A DNA stretch of 64,000 nucleotides from Chloroflexia bacterium (GCA_016928715.1 JAFGKG010000219.1:36319-100318); one strand, 5' to 3'. Numbered from the stretch's first letter, positions 29,562-39,161 are shown. Translations and numbers: made by a program. Notes: generated by a model from the sequence alone, not told the origin.

Positions 29562-32500
29562 ATGAACAGCAAGCAAGTTTCGTCTTTATTCGTGTTGATA
29601 CTCGTACTCCTGGCGTCCTGGCCTGTACTGGCCCGCCCGGCCCCACGGCCCACCGGTCCTGCAGCGGCCCCCCAGGCCCTGCTGGATACCAGCCAGGGCA
29701 GCGACATCCTCGTCTCAACCGCCAATGGCTCCCAGGAATGCCCTGACGTCGCCTACAATCCTACCGCCAACCAATACCTGGTCGTCTGGCACGACCCGCG
29801 CGGACAGGACAGCGATATCTATGGCCAACTCTATTCCTTCCAGGGGGTGCCTTTGGGCGAGCCCCTGGCCATCTGCACCACTAATGGCTCCCAGTATATG
29901 CCCGCCGTCGCCTACAACGAGACGGCCGACGAGTACATGGTCATCTGGTCGGAGTATTTGGCTCCCCTGCTCTGGATCGGCGGCCAACGGGTGGCGGCGG
30001 ACGGCAGCCTGGTCGGTGATCGCTTCCAGGTCACCCTAGCCTCGAACGAGACGGTCCATGATCCCGACCTAGTCTACGACCCCAACGCTGACCACTACCT
30101 GGCCGTCTGGGATAACGAGAGCCAGGAGCAGGTCGCGGCCCAACTGCTGGACGGCAATGGCACCCGCCTGCTGGCCGATCCGTTGGTGGTCGAGACCAAT
30201 GCGGCCGACCCCAAGGCGGCCTATGACAACGACCGCGCCAGCTATATGGTCGTTTTCGAGCAGGAGCAGGATATCGCGGCCCAGGCCGTCGCCGGCGATG
30301 GCTCCCTGAGTGGGGGCACCATCCCCATCTGCTCGCATCCGGCCCAGCAGGGCTACCCAGACATTGTCTTTAACTCCAAGTACTATGAGTATGTGATCGT
30401 CTGGCAGGACTGGCGCAACGACGCTGCCAGCGGCCAGGACATCTATGGCCGGCGCATCGACCAGGACGGCAACTTTGCCGACGAGATCGCCATCTCGACG
30501 GCGCTCAGAAACCAGGCCCAGCCGACAGTGGGCTACAACCCCGACCGGCAGCAGTACATTGTGTTGTGGAATGACTACCGCAACGAGTTGGCCGGCAGCA
30601 TGGCCGACATCTATGGCCAGCGGCTCAACATGCTCGGCGAGTTGGCCGAGCAAGGCAACTTTGCCGTCGCCACGGCCTATCATAATCAGTTTTCCCCGGC
30701 CGTCGCTTATAACGACAACGCCCACCAGTACCTGGTGGTCTGGGCCGACTATCGCGGCACCTGGTTTTCAGAGATTCACGGACAGCGCCTGCACTGGCTG
30801 GGGCTGCCCCTGGGCTACGAGCTGGACATCTCGGCCGCCCTGGAATCGCACGAGGAACCCGCCGTGGTCTATAACAGCACCAACCAGGAGTATTTTGTGG
30901 TCTGGGCCGACGACCGCGACGGCGACGGAGATCACGATATCTGGGGCCAGCGCTACAGTGGCGCTGGCCGGCCACTGGAGAGCAACATGCCCCTGCGGCA
31001 GGAGCCCGGGGAGGAAACCCGCCCCGTCGTCGCCTACAACCACGATCTCGACCAGTACCTGGTGGTCTGGGACGATCTGACCGAGGGGGACGTCGAGGCC
31101 CAGTTGTTCAACGCCCAGGGCCTTCCACTGGGCAATGCCTTTAACGTCGCCGCCGGTTCCGGGCCCGCCGTGTCCTATTCCAACGGAGAGTACCTGGTCG
31201 TCTTTGAGAGCAACGCCGGCGGGGACTGGGATATCCTGGGGCGTTTCGTGCAGCCGGACGGCGACATGCGCAGTCAGGCCTTTATCATCAACGCCGCGGC
31301 CGACAACCAAGCCCAGCCGGCCCTGGTCTATGCCCCACAGTCGCTTTCGTACCTGGTCGTCTGGAGCGACCAGCAGGCCGACGAGGGCGACGTCTATGGC
31401 CAGCGCGTCGAGGTCGGCACCGGGGATCTTCTCTACGACGTGATCCCCATCGCCACCGCCGCCGATGCCCAAAGCTATCCGGACGTAACCGTTAACAGCA
31501 CCGACGGGAATTTCTTGGTGGTTTGGCACGACTATCGCGACTCGGGCAGCAGCGGGACGGACGTGTACGGCCAGATGGTAACCCCCGGCGGAGTGCCGCT
31601 GGGGAACAACATCGCCGTCTGCACCGCCGAAGATGACCAGCAGTACCCCTACGTCAACTATGTCCAGGATATGGACAGCTATTACGTGGGCTGGCAGGAC
31701 AACCGCGACACCAACACCGGCTGGGACATCTATGGCCGCTGGCTGAACGCCGATGGCTCGATGGGCAGCCTGCAGTTGCCGACCTTTTCATACGCGGGCT
31801 GGCAGCTAAAACCGGCCGGGGCCTACAACCCCGACCGCAGCGAGGGCATTGTCGTCTGGCAGGACGGCCGCAATGGCGAGGCCTACAAGATCGTGGCCCG
31901 CCTGGGCGTATTGGATCGGCAGCCCCCGGTGGCCCGCTTTACCCGCCAGCCGGAGGTTGGCTTTGCCGGCACCACCTTTACCTTTGACGCCCGCAGCAGC
32001 AGCGACAACGCCACCCCCGCCGGCCTGCTCCTGGTGCGCTGGGATTGGACCAGCGACGGCAGTTGGGACACCCTGCCCAACCTAAGCAAGGTGGTCACCC
32101 AGACCGTGATGAATCCCGGCGTGTATACCGTCACCCTGGGGGTGTGGGACATGATGCTGCTCAGCGATACCGTCTCCTACCCCATCGTGGTCCTCACCCC
32201 GACGGGGAACACGCCCCCCACGGCCACCCTGTACGTCTCGCCCACGCTCGCCCCCGCAGGATCGAGCTTTTTCTTTGACGCTTCCGATTCCACCGACCCC
32301 GAGGGGTCGCTGTCGGCCCGCTGGGATTGGCAGAACGATGGGCAGTGGGACACGGGCTTTGCCCCAGGGTTGACCTCAACCCACGTCTATACCGAGTCCG
32401 GGGACTATGTCATGCGGGTGGAGGTGCGGGACGACGAGGGCCTGACCGACGCCATCCTGGGCCAACTGACGGTGGTACCGGCGGAACTGGTTGAACTGCA

Positions 32501-33224
32501 GGTTTTGCCCGGACAGGGCAACGTGATGCCCGGGATCGTGATCCCCTATTGGGCACAGGGTTGGGACCGCTATGACAACCTGATCGCCAACCCGGCGGTG
32601 GAATGGTCGGTCACCGACCCCAACGCGGGCGTGATCGACGCCAACGGCATCTTTACGGCCGGCCAAAAGGCCGGCGATTACCCCGACAGCATCCTGGGCC
32701 AGAGCAATGGGGTCAGCGACACGGCTTCGATAAACATCTTTACCCTGTACTACGAGAACTACCTGCCCCTGGTGTTCAAGGGGGCCGGCGAGGTATCGGA
32801 AACCGAGTATTCTTACGACGACGGCACCATGGAGAGCACCGTCTCCTGGGAGACCGGCCGGGGCTATGCCGTCTGTTTCAGCGTGCCGGCCGCCAACCCC
32901 CAGCTCTTGCGCCTACGCTACTATCTGCAGGACCCCCAGCCCATCGAGGTCCACGTCTGGAGCAGCGATACCCATACCGATCTGATCACCCCCTTCCAGG
33001 CCGAGCCCACAGCGGAGGGCTGGAACGACGTGGACCTGTCCGCCTACAACCTGATGCCCGGCCCGGTCTTTTGCGCCGGCTTTTTGCACCTGGAGGACTA
33101 TCGCCCCACCCTGGGAGTCGACACGACCTCCCCGGTATACAAAAGCTACGAGGTGGACGGGGCCTACTGGGAGGAACAGGGCGGCTACAACGCCATGATT
33201 CGGGTGGTGTATACCGAGCCCTAA
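29562..33224 (+). CDS. Large secreted protein: about a dozen propeller-like repeats, two PKD domains, C-terminal surface domain
   Basis: A 1220-aa exported protein. A Sec signal (SSLFVLILVLLASWPVLA) precedes about a dozen repeats of 50-60 residues, each with a core such as AYNPTANQYLVVWHD followed by DIYGQ and a small G-rich turn. They probably form one or two beta-propellers. Two PKD domains follow (about 785-980, marked by DWTSDGSWD and DWQNDGQWDTG), then a bacterial Ig-like stretch, then NYLPLVFKG, a motif I associate with Chloroflexota surface proteins, and a final beta-rich domain. No catalytic motif is seen; binding or adhesion is the likely role. A strong AAGGAGG precedes the ATG. Confidence 0.8.
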   Translation: MNSKQVSSLFVLILVLLASWPVLARPAPRPTGPAAAPQALLDTSQGSDILVSTANGSQECPDVAYNPTANQYLVVWHDPRGQDSDIYGQLYSFQGVPLGEPLAICTTNGSQYMPAVAYNETADEYMVIWSEYLAPLLWIGGQRVAADGSLVGDRFQVTLASNETVHDPDLVYDPNADHYLAVWDNESQEQVAAQLLDGNGTRLLADPLVVETNAADPKAAYDNDRASYMVVFEQEQDIAAQAVAGDGSLSGGTIPICSHPAQQGYPDIVFNSKYYEYVIVWQDWRNDAASGQDIYGRRIDQDGNFADEIAISTALRNQAQPTVGYNPDRQQYIVLWNDYRNELAGSMADIYGQRLNMLGELAEQGNFAVATAYHNQFSPAVAYNDNAHQYLVVWADYRGTWFSEIHGQRLHWLGLPLGYELDISAALESHEEPAVVYNSTNQEYFVVWADDRDGDGDHDIWGQRYSGAGRPLESNMPLRQEPGEETRPVVAYNHDLDQYLVVWDDLTEGDVEAQLFNAQGLPLGNAFNVAAGSGPAVSYSNGEYLVVFESNAGGDWDILGRFVQPDGDMRSQAFIINAAADNQAQPALVYAPQSLSYLVVWSDQQADEGDVYGQRVEVGTGDLLYDVIPIATAADAQSYPDVTVNSTDGNFLVVWHDYRDSGSSGTDVYGQMVTPGGVPLGNNIAVCTAEDDQQYPYVNYVQDMDSYYVGWQDNRDTNTGWDIYGRWLNADGSMGSLQLPTFSYAGWQLKPAGAYNPDRSEGIVVWQDGRNGEAYKIVARLGVLDRQPPVARFTRQPEVGFAGTTFTFDARSSSDNATPAGLLLVRWDWTSDGSWDTLPNLSKVVTQTVMNPGVYTVTLGVWDMMLLSDTVSYPIVVLTPTGNTPPTATLYVSPTLAPAGSSFFFDASDSTDPEGSLSARWDWQNDGQWDTGFAPGLTSTHVYTESGDYVMRVEVRDDEGLTDAILGQLTVVPAELVELQVLPGQGNVMPGIVIPYWAQGWDRYDNLIANPAVEWSVTDPNAGVIDANGIFTAGQKAGDYPDSILGQSNGVSDTASINIFTLYYENYLPLVFKGAGEVSETEYSYDDGTMESTVSWETGRGYAVCFSVPAANPQLLRLRYYLQDPQPIEVHVWSSDTHTDLITPFQAEPTAEGWNDVDLSAYNLMPGPVFCAGFLHLEDYRPTLGVDTTSPVYKSYEVDGAYWEEQGGYNAMIRVVYTEP

Positions 33225-33257
33225 ATCGAGCAAGCCTTTAGCATTGTAACTGGAGCT

Positions 33258-33310
33258 AGTGGTAGAGACGGGCTTCAGCCATCCGCAGGATGGCCCCCGT
33301 CTCTACCACT
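33258..33310. repeat. Perfect 15-bp inverted repeat with nested 7-bp stem (GTAGAGACGGG family)
   Basis: AGTGGTAGAGACGGG (33258-33272) pairs with CCCGTCTCTACCACT (33296-33310). Inside, GCCATCC pairs with GGATGGC around a GCA loop. No T-tract follows, so it looks more like an intergenic palindrome than a normal terminator, although it could stop transcription from 29562. Confidence 0.75.
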
Positions 33311-33337
33311 CTGACCAGGTACTGGTAATCAAAAAAG

Positions 33338-33366
33338 TTGCGTTTCCCTTTTGCTTGCTCTATAAT
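33338..33366 (+). promoter_or_regulatory. Promoter of the membrane histidine kinase-uvrC unit
   Basis: TTGCGT (33338-33343), 17-bp spacer, TATAAT (33361-33366). Start near 33373, about 40 nt before the ATG at 33412. This also rules out the in-frame codon at 33259 as the start. Confidence 0.75.
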
Positions 33367-33411
33367 GGGGCCATTGAGGGTGCTCGCTTGTACTGGCAGG
33401 AAAGTGTCACC

Positions 33412-34911
33412 ATGACCTGGCCCCGTCGCTTGAAGGAATGGCTGGATCCACTTCCGGACAAACATCGGGAGTTGGCCAAAGAATTTGAGGCAGCCATGCA
33501 GGCGGATCTGTGGCAGATCGCGCCCCGCCTCGGACTGGCCGCAGCGCTGCTTTTTGGGGCGCTGTCCGTCCTCGATGCGCTTTTTTACCCGGACCGCTTT
33601 GGCACCATGCTGGTGCTGCGCCTGCTGCAGCTACTGCTCTGCGGCCTGGCGGCCGGCCTGGCCAGATGGCGGGCCAACCAAGGCTCACTCTATCCCTGGG
33701 GGCCCCTGCTGGTAGCCCTGCTGCTCGGCCTGACCCAGTCCTTGCTCGTGGTCAGCCAGGACCCGCAGGGCTCCTACCTGTTGACTATGCTGCTGCTGGG
33801 CCTCGTCCTGCTAATCCTGCCCTGGTCCACGCTCTGGACCGCCTTGCTGAGTGCTCTCTCTGCCCTGAGCCACCTGGCCCTGGGACTTTTTCTCCTGCCC
33901 CGGAGCGAGGATGGTCGGGCCTTTCTGCTCTCCAGCCTGCTGCTGGGACTCTGTTGGCCAGCCTTTTGCCTACTGCACCGCTTTTTGCGGCGCCTGCGCT
34001 GGGATACCTTTCTCAACTACCACCGCCTCGAGTCCGTCTCGGCCGAAAATGCCTCCCTCTACGAGGAGATCATTCGCTTCAACGAGCAATTGGAGGAACA
34101 AATCCGCACGCGCACCCAGGATCTGCGGGAGGCCTATAATCAATTAGAGTGCCTGGATCAGAACAAGTCGGACTTTATCCACATGATCGCCCACGAACTG
34201 CGCACCCCCATGACCGTCTTTGGCGGCTACAGCCAGATGCTGCTCGCCGATCCCGCCATCCAACAGGACCGATCCCTCGCGCAGATGGTAGGCAACATCC
34301 GCTCCAGTTCACGGCAACTGCAGGAAATCGTCAACACGATGCTGGATGTGGTCAAATTGGAGAGCGGTGTTTTTGAGCTGGCCGTCGAGCCGGTACTGCT
34401 CTCGGTGATCTTTTATCGGCTGCAGCAATTATTCGAACCCGTCTTGTTGGAACGACACCTGTCCTTGAAAATCGACCCCCTGGAGGCACTACCGGCCATC
34501 GAGGGGGACGCGGAGGCCCTTTACAAGGTCTTTTACAACCTGGTGATCAATTCGATCAAATATACCCCCGATGGTGGACACATCTGCGTCAGCGGCCAGA
34601 TCCGGTCGGCCGAAGCGAACGGGCTGGCCGTGGACGCAGTGGAACTGGTGGTCCAGGACAGCGGTATTGGTATCGATCCCCAGCACCACGAACTGGTCTT
34701 TACCAAGTTTTACCGGGCCGACGATACCGACCGGCACTCCTCGGGCCAGACCAAGTTCAAGGGCGGCGGGCCGGGGCTGGGCCTGGCCATCGCCCGAGGA
34801 ATCGTCCAGGCGCACGGGGGCCGCATCTGGATAGAAAGTACCGGCCGCGATGAACGAGACTGCCCCGGCAGTTGCTTCTACGTCCTGCTGCCCCGGCAGC
34901 AATCGAGGTGA
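33412..34911 (+). CDS. Membrane sensor histidine kinase
   Basis: A 499-aa kinase. Residues about 40-190 hold six hydrophobic helices with almost no loops, so the signal is probably sensed in the membrane. A coiled coil (EEIIRFNEQLEEQIRTRTQDL) leads to HisKA with AHELRTPMTVFGG (His261), N box NLVINSIKYTP, G1 DSGIGID and G2 GPGLGLAIARG. The start is taken just after the promoter at 33338; AGGAAAG lies upstream. The stop is 3 bp before the GTG of uvrC, so both genes are read from one message. No response regulator is nearby. Confidence 0.87.
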   Translation: MTWPRRLKEWLDPLPDKHRELAKEFEAAMQADLWQIAPRLGLAAALLFGALSVLDALFYPDRFGTMLVLRLLQLLLCGLAAGLARWRANQGSLYPWGPLLVALLLGLTQSLLVVSQDPQGSYLLTMLLLGLVLLILPWSTLWTALLSALSALSHLALGLFLLPRSEDGRAFLLSSLLLGLCWPAFCLLHRFLRRLRWDTFLNYHRLESVSAENASLYEEIIRFNEQLEEQIRTRTQDLREAYNQLECLDQNKSDFIHMIAHELRTPMTVFGGYSQMLLADPAIQQDRSLAQMVGNIRSSSRQLQEIVNTMLDVVKLESGVFELAVEPVLLSVIFYRLQQLFEPVLLERHLSLKIDPLEALPAIEGDAEALYKVFYNLVINSIKYTPDGGHICVSGQIRSAEANGLAVDAVELVVQDSGIGIDPQHHELVFTKFYRADDTDRHSSGQTKFKGGGPGLGLAIARGIVQAHGGRIWIESTGRDERDCPGSCFYVLLPRQQSR

Positions 34912-34914
34912 TCC

Positions 34915-36744
34915 GTGTCCACCCGCCCCGAGTTCGAGGAGCGTCTCAAGGCGCTGCCCGACCACCCCGGCGTCTATATCTATAAGGATCAAAAGGGCGA
35001 CATTCTCTACGTGGGCAAGTCAGTCTCGCTGCGCCAGCGGGTGCGCTCCTACTTTCAGTCCTCCGAGGGCCTGAGCCAAAAGACGCGCGAGTTGGTGACC
35101 TGCATCGCCGATTTCGAGGTCATTCTCACCGATAACGAGCTGGAGGCCCTGGTCCTGGAGAACAGCCTGATCAAGGAGCACCGCCCCCGCTACAATATCC
35201 GCCTGCGCGACGACAAGACCTATCCCTTTATCAAGGTGACGCTGAACGAGCAGTGGCCGCGGGTGCTCAAGACGCGCCGCGTCGAGGACGATGGCGCCCG
35301 CTACTTTGGCCCTTTTTCCGATGCCGGCGCGGTCAAGCGTACCCTGCGCCTGTTGGACCGCCTCTTTCCCTACTGCTCCCGAGGCCGGGTCGTCAATGGC
35401 AAGCAGGAGCGGCCCTGCCTGAACTACTATATCGGCCGCTGCCTGGGAGCCTGCGCCGGTCGGGCCGATCCGGACGAGTACATGGAGTCCATCCAGCAGG
35501 TCATCCTTTTTCTGGAGGGCAAGGGAGATCACGTAACCCAGCGGCTGCGGGAACAAATGAACCAGGCGGCCGAGGCCCTCGAGTTTGAGCGCGCCGCCCG
35601 CCTGCGCGACCAACTGCACGACATCCAGCAGGTGCTGGAGCGACAAAAGGTCGTCCTGGCCCAAGAGTCCGACGAGGACGTCATTGCCTTTGCCCGAGAT
35701 GACGGCAATGCCTGCGTGCAGGTCTTTTTTATCCGCCGCGGCCGCCTGATTGGCAGCGAGCACTTTTTGATGCAGGGCGCCGAGGAGGAGAAAGAAACCC
35801 GGGTCATGGCCTCTTTCCTGACCCAATTCTACGAAAACGCCACCCTGGTCCCCGGCACCATCCTACTGCAGCACGAGATCGAGGAATGGGGCGTGATCGA
35901 GGAATGGCTGAGGCGCAAACGCGGCTCCCGGGTGACCCTACGGGTGCCCCGGCGCGGACAAAAACGCCAGTTGATGGAAATGGTGGCCCGCAATGCCGTG
36001 CAGACCCTGGAGCAACTGCGGCTCAAATGGCTCAGCGACCAGCAGCGCCAAGCCGGCGCCCTGGCCGAACTGCGAGATGCCCTCGACCTGACCGGCCTGC
36101 CCCGACGCATCGAGGGTTATGATATCTCGACCCTGCAGGGCACGGCCCCGGTGGGCAGCATGGTCGTCTTTGAGGACGGCGTGCCCCAGAGCGGCAAGTA
36201 CCGCCGCTTTCGCATCCAGTCCGTCACCGGACAGGACGACTATGCCATGCTGGCCGAAGTGCTGGGCCGACGTTTTCGCCGCGCGGCGGAGGAGGAGGGG
36301 GTGGGCGGAGAGTGGGGCAGCCTGCCCGACCTGGTCCTCATCGACGGGGGCAAGGGCCAGGTGGGAGCCGCCCGCAAAGTGCTGCAGGAGGCCGGCCTGG
36401 AAATACCCATGATTGGCCTGGCCAAGCGGGAGGAAGAGATCTTTATCCCTGGCCGGCCTCACCCGCTGTGCTTGCCCCGCGATTCCATCGGTCTGCACCT
36501 GCTGCAGCAGGTCCGTGACGAGGCGCACCGTTTCGCCATCAGCTACCACCGCCAGCGCCGCCGCAAAAAGGGCCTGCGCTCGCAGATCGAGGACGTGCCC
36601 GGCATCGGCCCACGCCGGCGCAAATCCCTGCTCAAACACTTTGGCAGCATTGCAGCCATGCGCCAGGCCTCCGTGGAGGAACTGGCGGCCGTGCCGGGGA
36701 TGAATAAAAGGGTGGCCGAGCAGCTCAAGGATTGGCTGGGCTGA
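34915..36744 (+). CDS. uvrC: UvrABC excinuclease subunit C
   Basis: The 609-aa nuclease of nucleotide excision repair that makes both cuts around a lesion. It has a GIY-YIG domain (HPGVYIYKDQKGDILYVGKS), the UvrB-interacting UVR helix near 205-240 (EALEFERAARLRDQL), an RNase H-like endonuclease core (GYDISTLQGTAPVGSMVVF with the first Asp; LVLIDGGKGQ; DEAHRFAISYHR) and a double helix-hairpin-helix end (VPGIGPRRRKSLLKHFGS). The start is GTG, 3 bp after the kinase stop. Confidence 0.96.
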   Translation: MSTRPEFEERLKALPDHPGVYIYKDQKGDILYVGKSVSLRQRVRSYFQSSEGLSQKTRELVTCIADFEVILTDNELEALVLENSLIKEHRPRYNIRLRDDKTYPFIKVTLNEQWPRVLKTRRVEDDGARYFGPFSDAGAVKRTLRLLDRLFPYCSRGRVVNGKQERPCLNYYIGRCLGACAGRADPDEYMESIQQVILFLEGKGDHVTQRLREQMNQAAEALEFERAARLRDQLHDIQQVLERQKVVLAQESDEDVIAFARDDGNACVQVFFIRRGRLIGSEHFLMQGAEEEKETRVMASFLTQFYENATLVPGTILLQHEIEEWGVIEEWLRRKRGSRVTLRVPRRGQKRQLMEMVARNAVQTLEQLRLKWLSDQQRQAGALAELRDALDLTGLPRRIEGYDISTLQGTAPVGSMVVFEDGVPQSGKYRRFRIQSVTGQDDYAMLAEVLGRRFRRAAEEEGVGGEWGSLPDLVLIDGGKGQVGAARKVLQEAGLEIPMIGLAKREEEIFIPGRPHPLCLPRDSIGLHLLQQVRDEAHRFAISYHRQRRRKKGLRSQIEDVPGIGPRRRKSLLKHFGSIAAMRQASVEELAAVPGMNKRVAEQLKDWLG

Positions 36745-36749
36745 CCAAA

Positions 36750-36777
36750 GTAGGGGCAAGGCTCGCCTTGCCCCTAC
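36750..36777. repeat. Perfect palindrome GTAGGGGCAAGG-CTCG-CCTTGCCCCTAC after uvrC
   Basis: A 12-bp perfect stem with a 4-base CTCG loop, 5 bp after the uvrC stop. I recognise this sequence type as a repeat dispersed in many bacterial genomes. It may also act as a weak terminator for uvrC (AGAAAGGTCTATTT follows). Confidence 0.75.
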
Positions 36778-36805
36778 AGAAAGGTCTATTTACGACGCAG
36801 GCCGG

Positions 36806-37627
36806 TTAGCGCAGCCCGGCGAACAGGTCGTTCTCTTTTTCCTCCGGCCAACCCACGCTAGAACGGACCAGGGTAAAACATTCCGTCGTGGACAAGGCAT
36901 CCTGCCGGGCTAGATCGATCTTCTGGGCCAGATCCAGGTCGCTGCGCCGGCCCACCTGGGTAGCGTGGCAGGAAATCCCCCGTATTTTCTGTTCCAGGTA
37001 ATCGTCCACCCGAATGATCGTGGTGATCGATTCTATGGGGTGCCCGTTGAAATAAAAGGGCACCCCATCCATCATGACGGCCGGCGGTTCCCCCCGATTG
37101 CTCATACCTTCCACCTGTTCCTGGGGCAGCACCCGGTAGTAGAGCTTGTCGACCTGGTGGGGCCGGCAATCGTCGTCCAGGTGATGGGGAAAGCAGTCGG
37201 GTTGGCCGGCCAGGTCCACGGCGATGGTGGCCCAGCGGCTGGCGGCAATGTGGTCATAGTGGCCGTAAATGCCGTCCGGCCCAAAGCTGATCACCACCTG
37301 CGGTCGGAACTGGCGGATCAGGAGCACCAGCTTGCCCACGGCCTGGCCCTGGTGAACGTTGGGCAGTTGGCCGTCCACATAGTCCAGGAAAATGGGCGGG
37401 TGGATGCCATAGACCTGGCAGGCGCAGCGCAGTTCCCTTTCTCGCACCAGGGGCAGGTCAGCTGCCGTGGCCAGATCGGGCTCGGAGATCTGCCCTGCTT
37501 CGCCCCGAGTGGCCGTGACCAGGTAGACATCGGCCCCCTCGGCGGCATATTTGGATAACGAGCCCCCCGTACCGAATGCCTCGTCGTCCGGGTGGGCAAA
37601 GATCGCCATCAAGGTTAATTTGCTCAT
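36806..37627 (-). CDS. PIG-L family N-acetyl deacetylase
   Basis: A 273-aa zinc-dependent deacetylase of the PIG-L/MshB/BshB family. Seen: MAIFAHPDDEAFGTGGSL (the AHPDDE zinc and catalytic motif), EARELRCA-like RERELRCACQVYG, and GPDGIYGHYDHIAAS with the further zinc histidine. These enzymes remove acetyl from N-acetylglucosamine conjugates, in low-molecular-weight thiol, glycolipid or sugar pathways; which one is not clear here. It is the last gene in the leftward group, 120 bp after the cupin gene, with a repeat between them. Confidence 0.87.
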   Translation of the reverse strand: MSKLTLMAIFAHPDDEAFGTGGSLSKYAAEGADVYLVTATRGEAGQISEPDLATAADLPLVRERELRCACQVYGIHPPIFLDYVDGQLPNVHQGQAVGKLVLLIRQFRPQVVISFGPDGIYGHYDHIAASRWATIAVDLAGQPDCFPHHLDDDCRPHQVDKLYYRVLPQEQVEGMSNRGEPPAVMMDGVPFYFNGHPIESITTIIRVDDYLEQKIRGISCHATQVGRRSDLDLAQKIDLARQDALSTTECFTLVRSSVGWPEEKENDLFAGLR

Positions 37628-37656
37628 TTCCGCTCCTGTTCCGTCAAGCCCTTTTT

Positions 37657-37707
37657 GTAGAGACTGCCCCCGCGTAGACGGAGAGGCGGCGCATGCGTCG
37701 CCCCTAC
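37657..37707. repeat. Intergenic repeat of the GTAGGGGCGACGC / GTAGAGAC family
   Basis: The right end, read on the minus strand, begins GTAGGGGCGACGCATGCG. The left end begins GTAGAGACTGCCCC. It shares these ends with the palindromes at 33258 and 36750 but is not a perfect inverted repeat. Confidence 0.5.
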
Positions 37708-37747
37708 AGAGGCCTTTACGTCATTCGTGGCGGCCCGCCGGAGATGG

Positions 37748-38101
37748 CTACAGGCCCAGCCGTTCCCGGGACACCTCCCGGCGCTCGGCGCGAATTTCGT
37801 CCCGGGATAGGGCCGGCACGTGCAGCACAAAATGAAGGTAATCCGGCGAACTGCCCAGAAAGGTGTGGGCCTCGCCGGGCTCGACCAGCAGCACGTCGCC
37901 GCTCTGCAGGCGCAGCGACTCCCCCTCGATGCGGACCGTTGAGATTCCCCGCGCCACCAAATATATCTCGGTGATGCGCTCGTGGACGTGGGGATCGTCA
38001 ATGCCCGCGTTTGCATACCCCAGGGCCAGGGCCAGCCCCGAGTTCCAGGGACACAGGCACCAACCCTTGGCTTGGACGGGATCGGATCGTTCCAGGCGCA
38101 T
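37748..38101 (-). CDS. Small single-domain cupin protein
   Basis: A 117-aa cupin. The two metal-binding motifs are HVHERITEIYLVARG (His, His, Glu) and VEPGEAHTFLG (His), in the usual order. Such proteins bind a metal and a small ligand, often a sugar or polyketide; no more can be said. The start at 38101 lies 6 bases after GAGGAGGGG. The gene begins 10 bp after the mgsA stop, so it is in the same operon. Confidence 0.78.
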   Translation of the reverse strand: MRLERSDPVQAKGWCLCPWNSGLALALGYANAGIDDPHVHERITEIYLVARGISTVRIEGESLRLQSGDVLLVEPGEAHTFLGSSPDYLHFVLHVPALSRDEIRAERREVSRERLGL

Positions 38102-38111
38102 CGGCCCCTCC

Positions 38112-38582
38112 TCAGACGAACGACTGCCGCTGCATGCGCTCTCGGTGCTCCTCATAGTCGGTCAACTTGCGCTCGTAGGCCCGTGCCATCAGCGGCGAGG
38201 AGATGATAAAGTCAGCCGAGGCGCGGTTGCAGGCTACGGGTATGTTCCAGACCACGGCCACCCGCAGCAGGGCCTTGACGTCGGGATCGTGGGGCTGCGC
38301 CTCCAGGGGATCCCAGAAAAAGATGAGCACGTCCAGGGCGCGCTCGGTAATCTTGGCCCCGATCTGCAGATCGCCGCCGAGAGGGCCACTCTCAAAGCAG
38401 GTCACCGGCAGGCCCAACTCCCCGGCCAGCAGGCTGCCGGTGGTGCCGGTGGCGTAGAGCTCGTGTTGAGACAGCAGTTCGCGGTTATAGTGGGTCCACT
38501 CCAGCAGGTCGTCCTTTTTGTGGTCGTGGGCCACCAGGGCGATGCGTTTTCGGGCCGCCAGGGCGGCTTGAGGGGTTGACAT
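38112..38582 (-). CDS. mgsA: Methylglyoxal synthase
   Basis: A 156-aa enzyme converting dihydroxyacetone phosphate to methylglyoxal and phosphate, a bypass that relieves sugar-phosphate overload. Seen: [24 protein letters not shown] (phosphate loop), [14 protein letters not shown] with the catalytic aspartate, and [20 protein letters not shown]. It is full length for the family. It lies between a membrane protein and a cupin in a leftward operon. Confidence 0.94.
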   Translation of the reverse strand: MSTPQAALAARKRIALVAHDHKKDDLLEWTHYNRELLSQHELYATGTTGSLLAGELGLPVTCFESGPLGGDLQIGAKITERALDVLIFFWDPLEAQPHDPDVKALLRVAVVWNIPVACNRASADFIISSPLMARAYERKLTDYEEHRERMQRQSFV

Positions 38583-38597
38583 ACACGCGCTCCTTTC

Positions 38598-39161
38598 TCA
38601 GGCCCGGCCGGTCAGGCGGCGGATGACCCGGGACGCCAGGGCAGCCAGGCAGCCCAAAATGACCGCCAGCAGCAGCAGGTCCTTGATGCTGGCGGCGATC
38701 GAGGCCACCAACACCCCGCCGGCCGCCACCTGGTCCAGGTCTCGGATGAGCCAGAGATGCAGGCTGTTCTCTACATAGTCGCAGAGGGCAGCGCCAAAGG
38801 GACAGCTAAAGAGGGCCAACTGCAGCCAGTGGGGTTCCTCGTCCGCCGCCGGCCCGCTGAGCCAGGCAAAGAGGCCGCCGAAAAAGACGGCATAGACCGG
38901 GGCAAAGACATAGTCGACAAAGAGGCTGATCCGGAAAAACCGCCGCCCCTCGGCGCCCCACTGCTGCAGGATAGCGACAAACTCCTCGCGGTTAAAAGCC
39001 AACTGCAGGGCGGTAATGTCCGGCGTGCCCACCGGCCGGCCGGCACGATCCAGCCATTGAAAGACTAGCATCAAGCCCACGGTCAGCACTCCCGCGACCG
39101 CCAGCACCGCCGGCCGGCTCAGATAACGATAACAGGCCGGTAGACATCCCGGTTCTTTCAT
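38598..39161 (-). CDS. Integral membrane protein of unknown function
   Basis: A 187-aa protein with four or five hydrophobic helices (PAVLAVAGVLTVGLMLVFQW; FVDYVFAPVYAVFFGGLFAW; LALFSCPFGAALCDYVEN; LLLLAVILGCLAALA). The pattern YVFAPVYAVFFG...AALCDYVEN is shared by small membrane proteins in actinobacteria and Chloroflexota, as far as I recall, with no known role. The start at 39161 follows GAAGGAGAACGGCCG. It is first in the operon with mgsA, 15 bp away. Confidence 0.7.
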   Translation of the reverse strand: MKEPGCLPACYRYLSRPAVLAVAGVLTVGLMLVFQWLDRAGRPVGTPDITALQLAFNREEFVAILQQWGAEGRRFFRISLFVDYVFAPVYAVFFGGLFAWLSGPAADEEPHWLQLALFSCPFGAALCDYVENSLHLWLIRDLDQVAAGGVLVASIAASIKDLLLLAVILGCLAALASRVIRRLTGRA

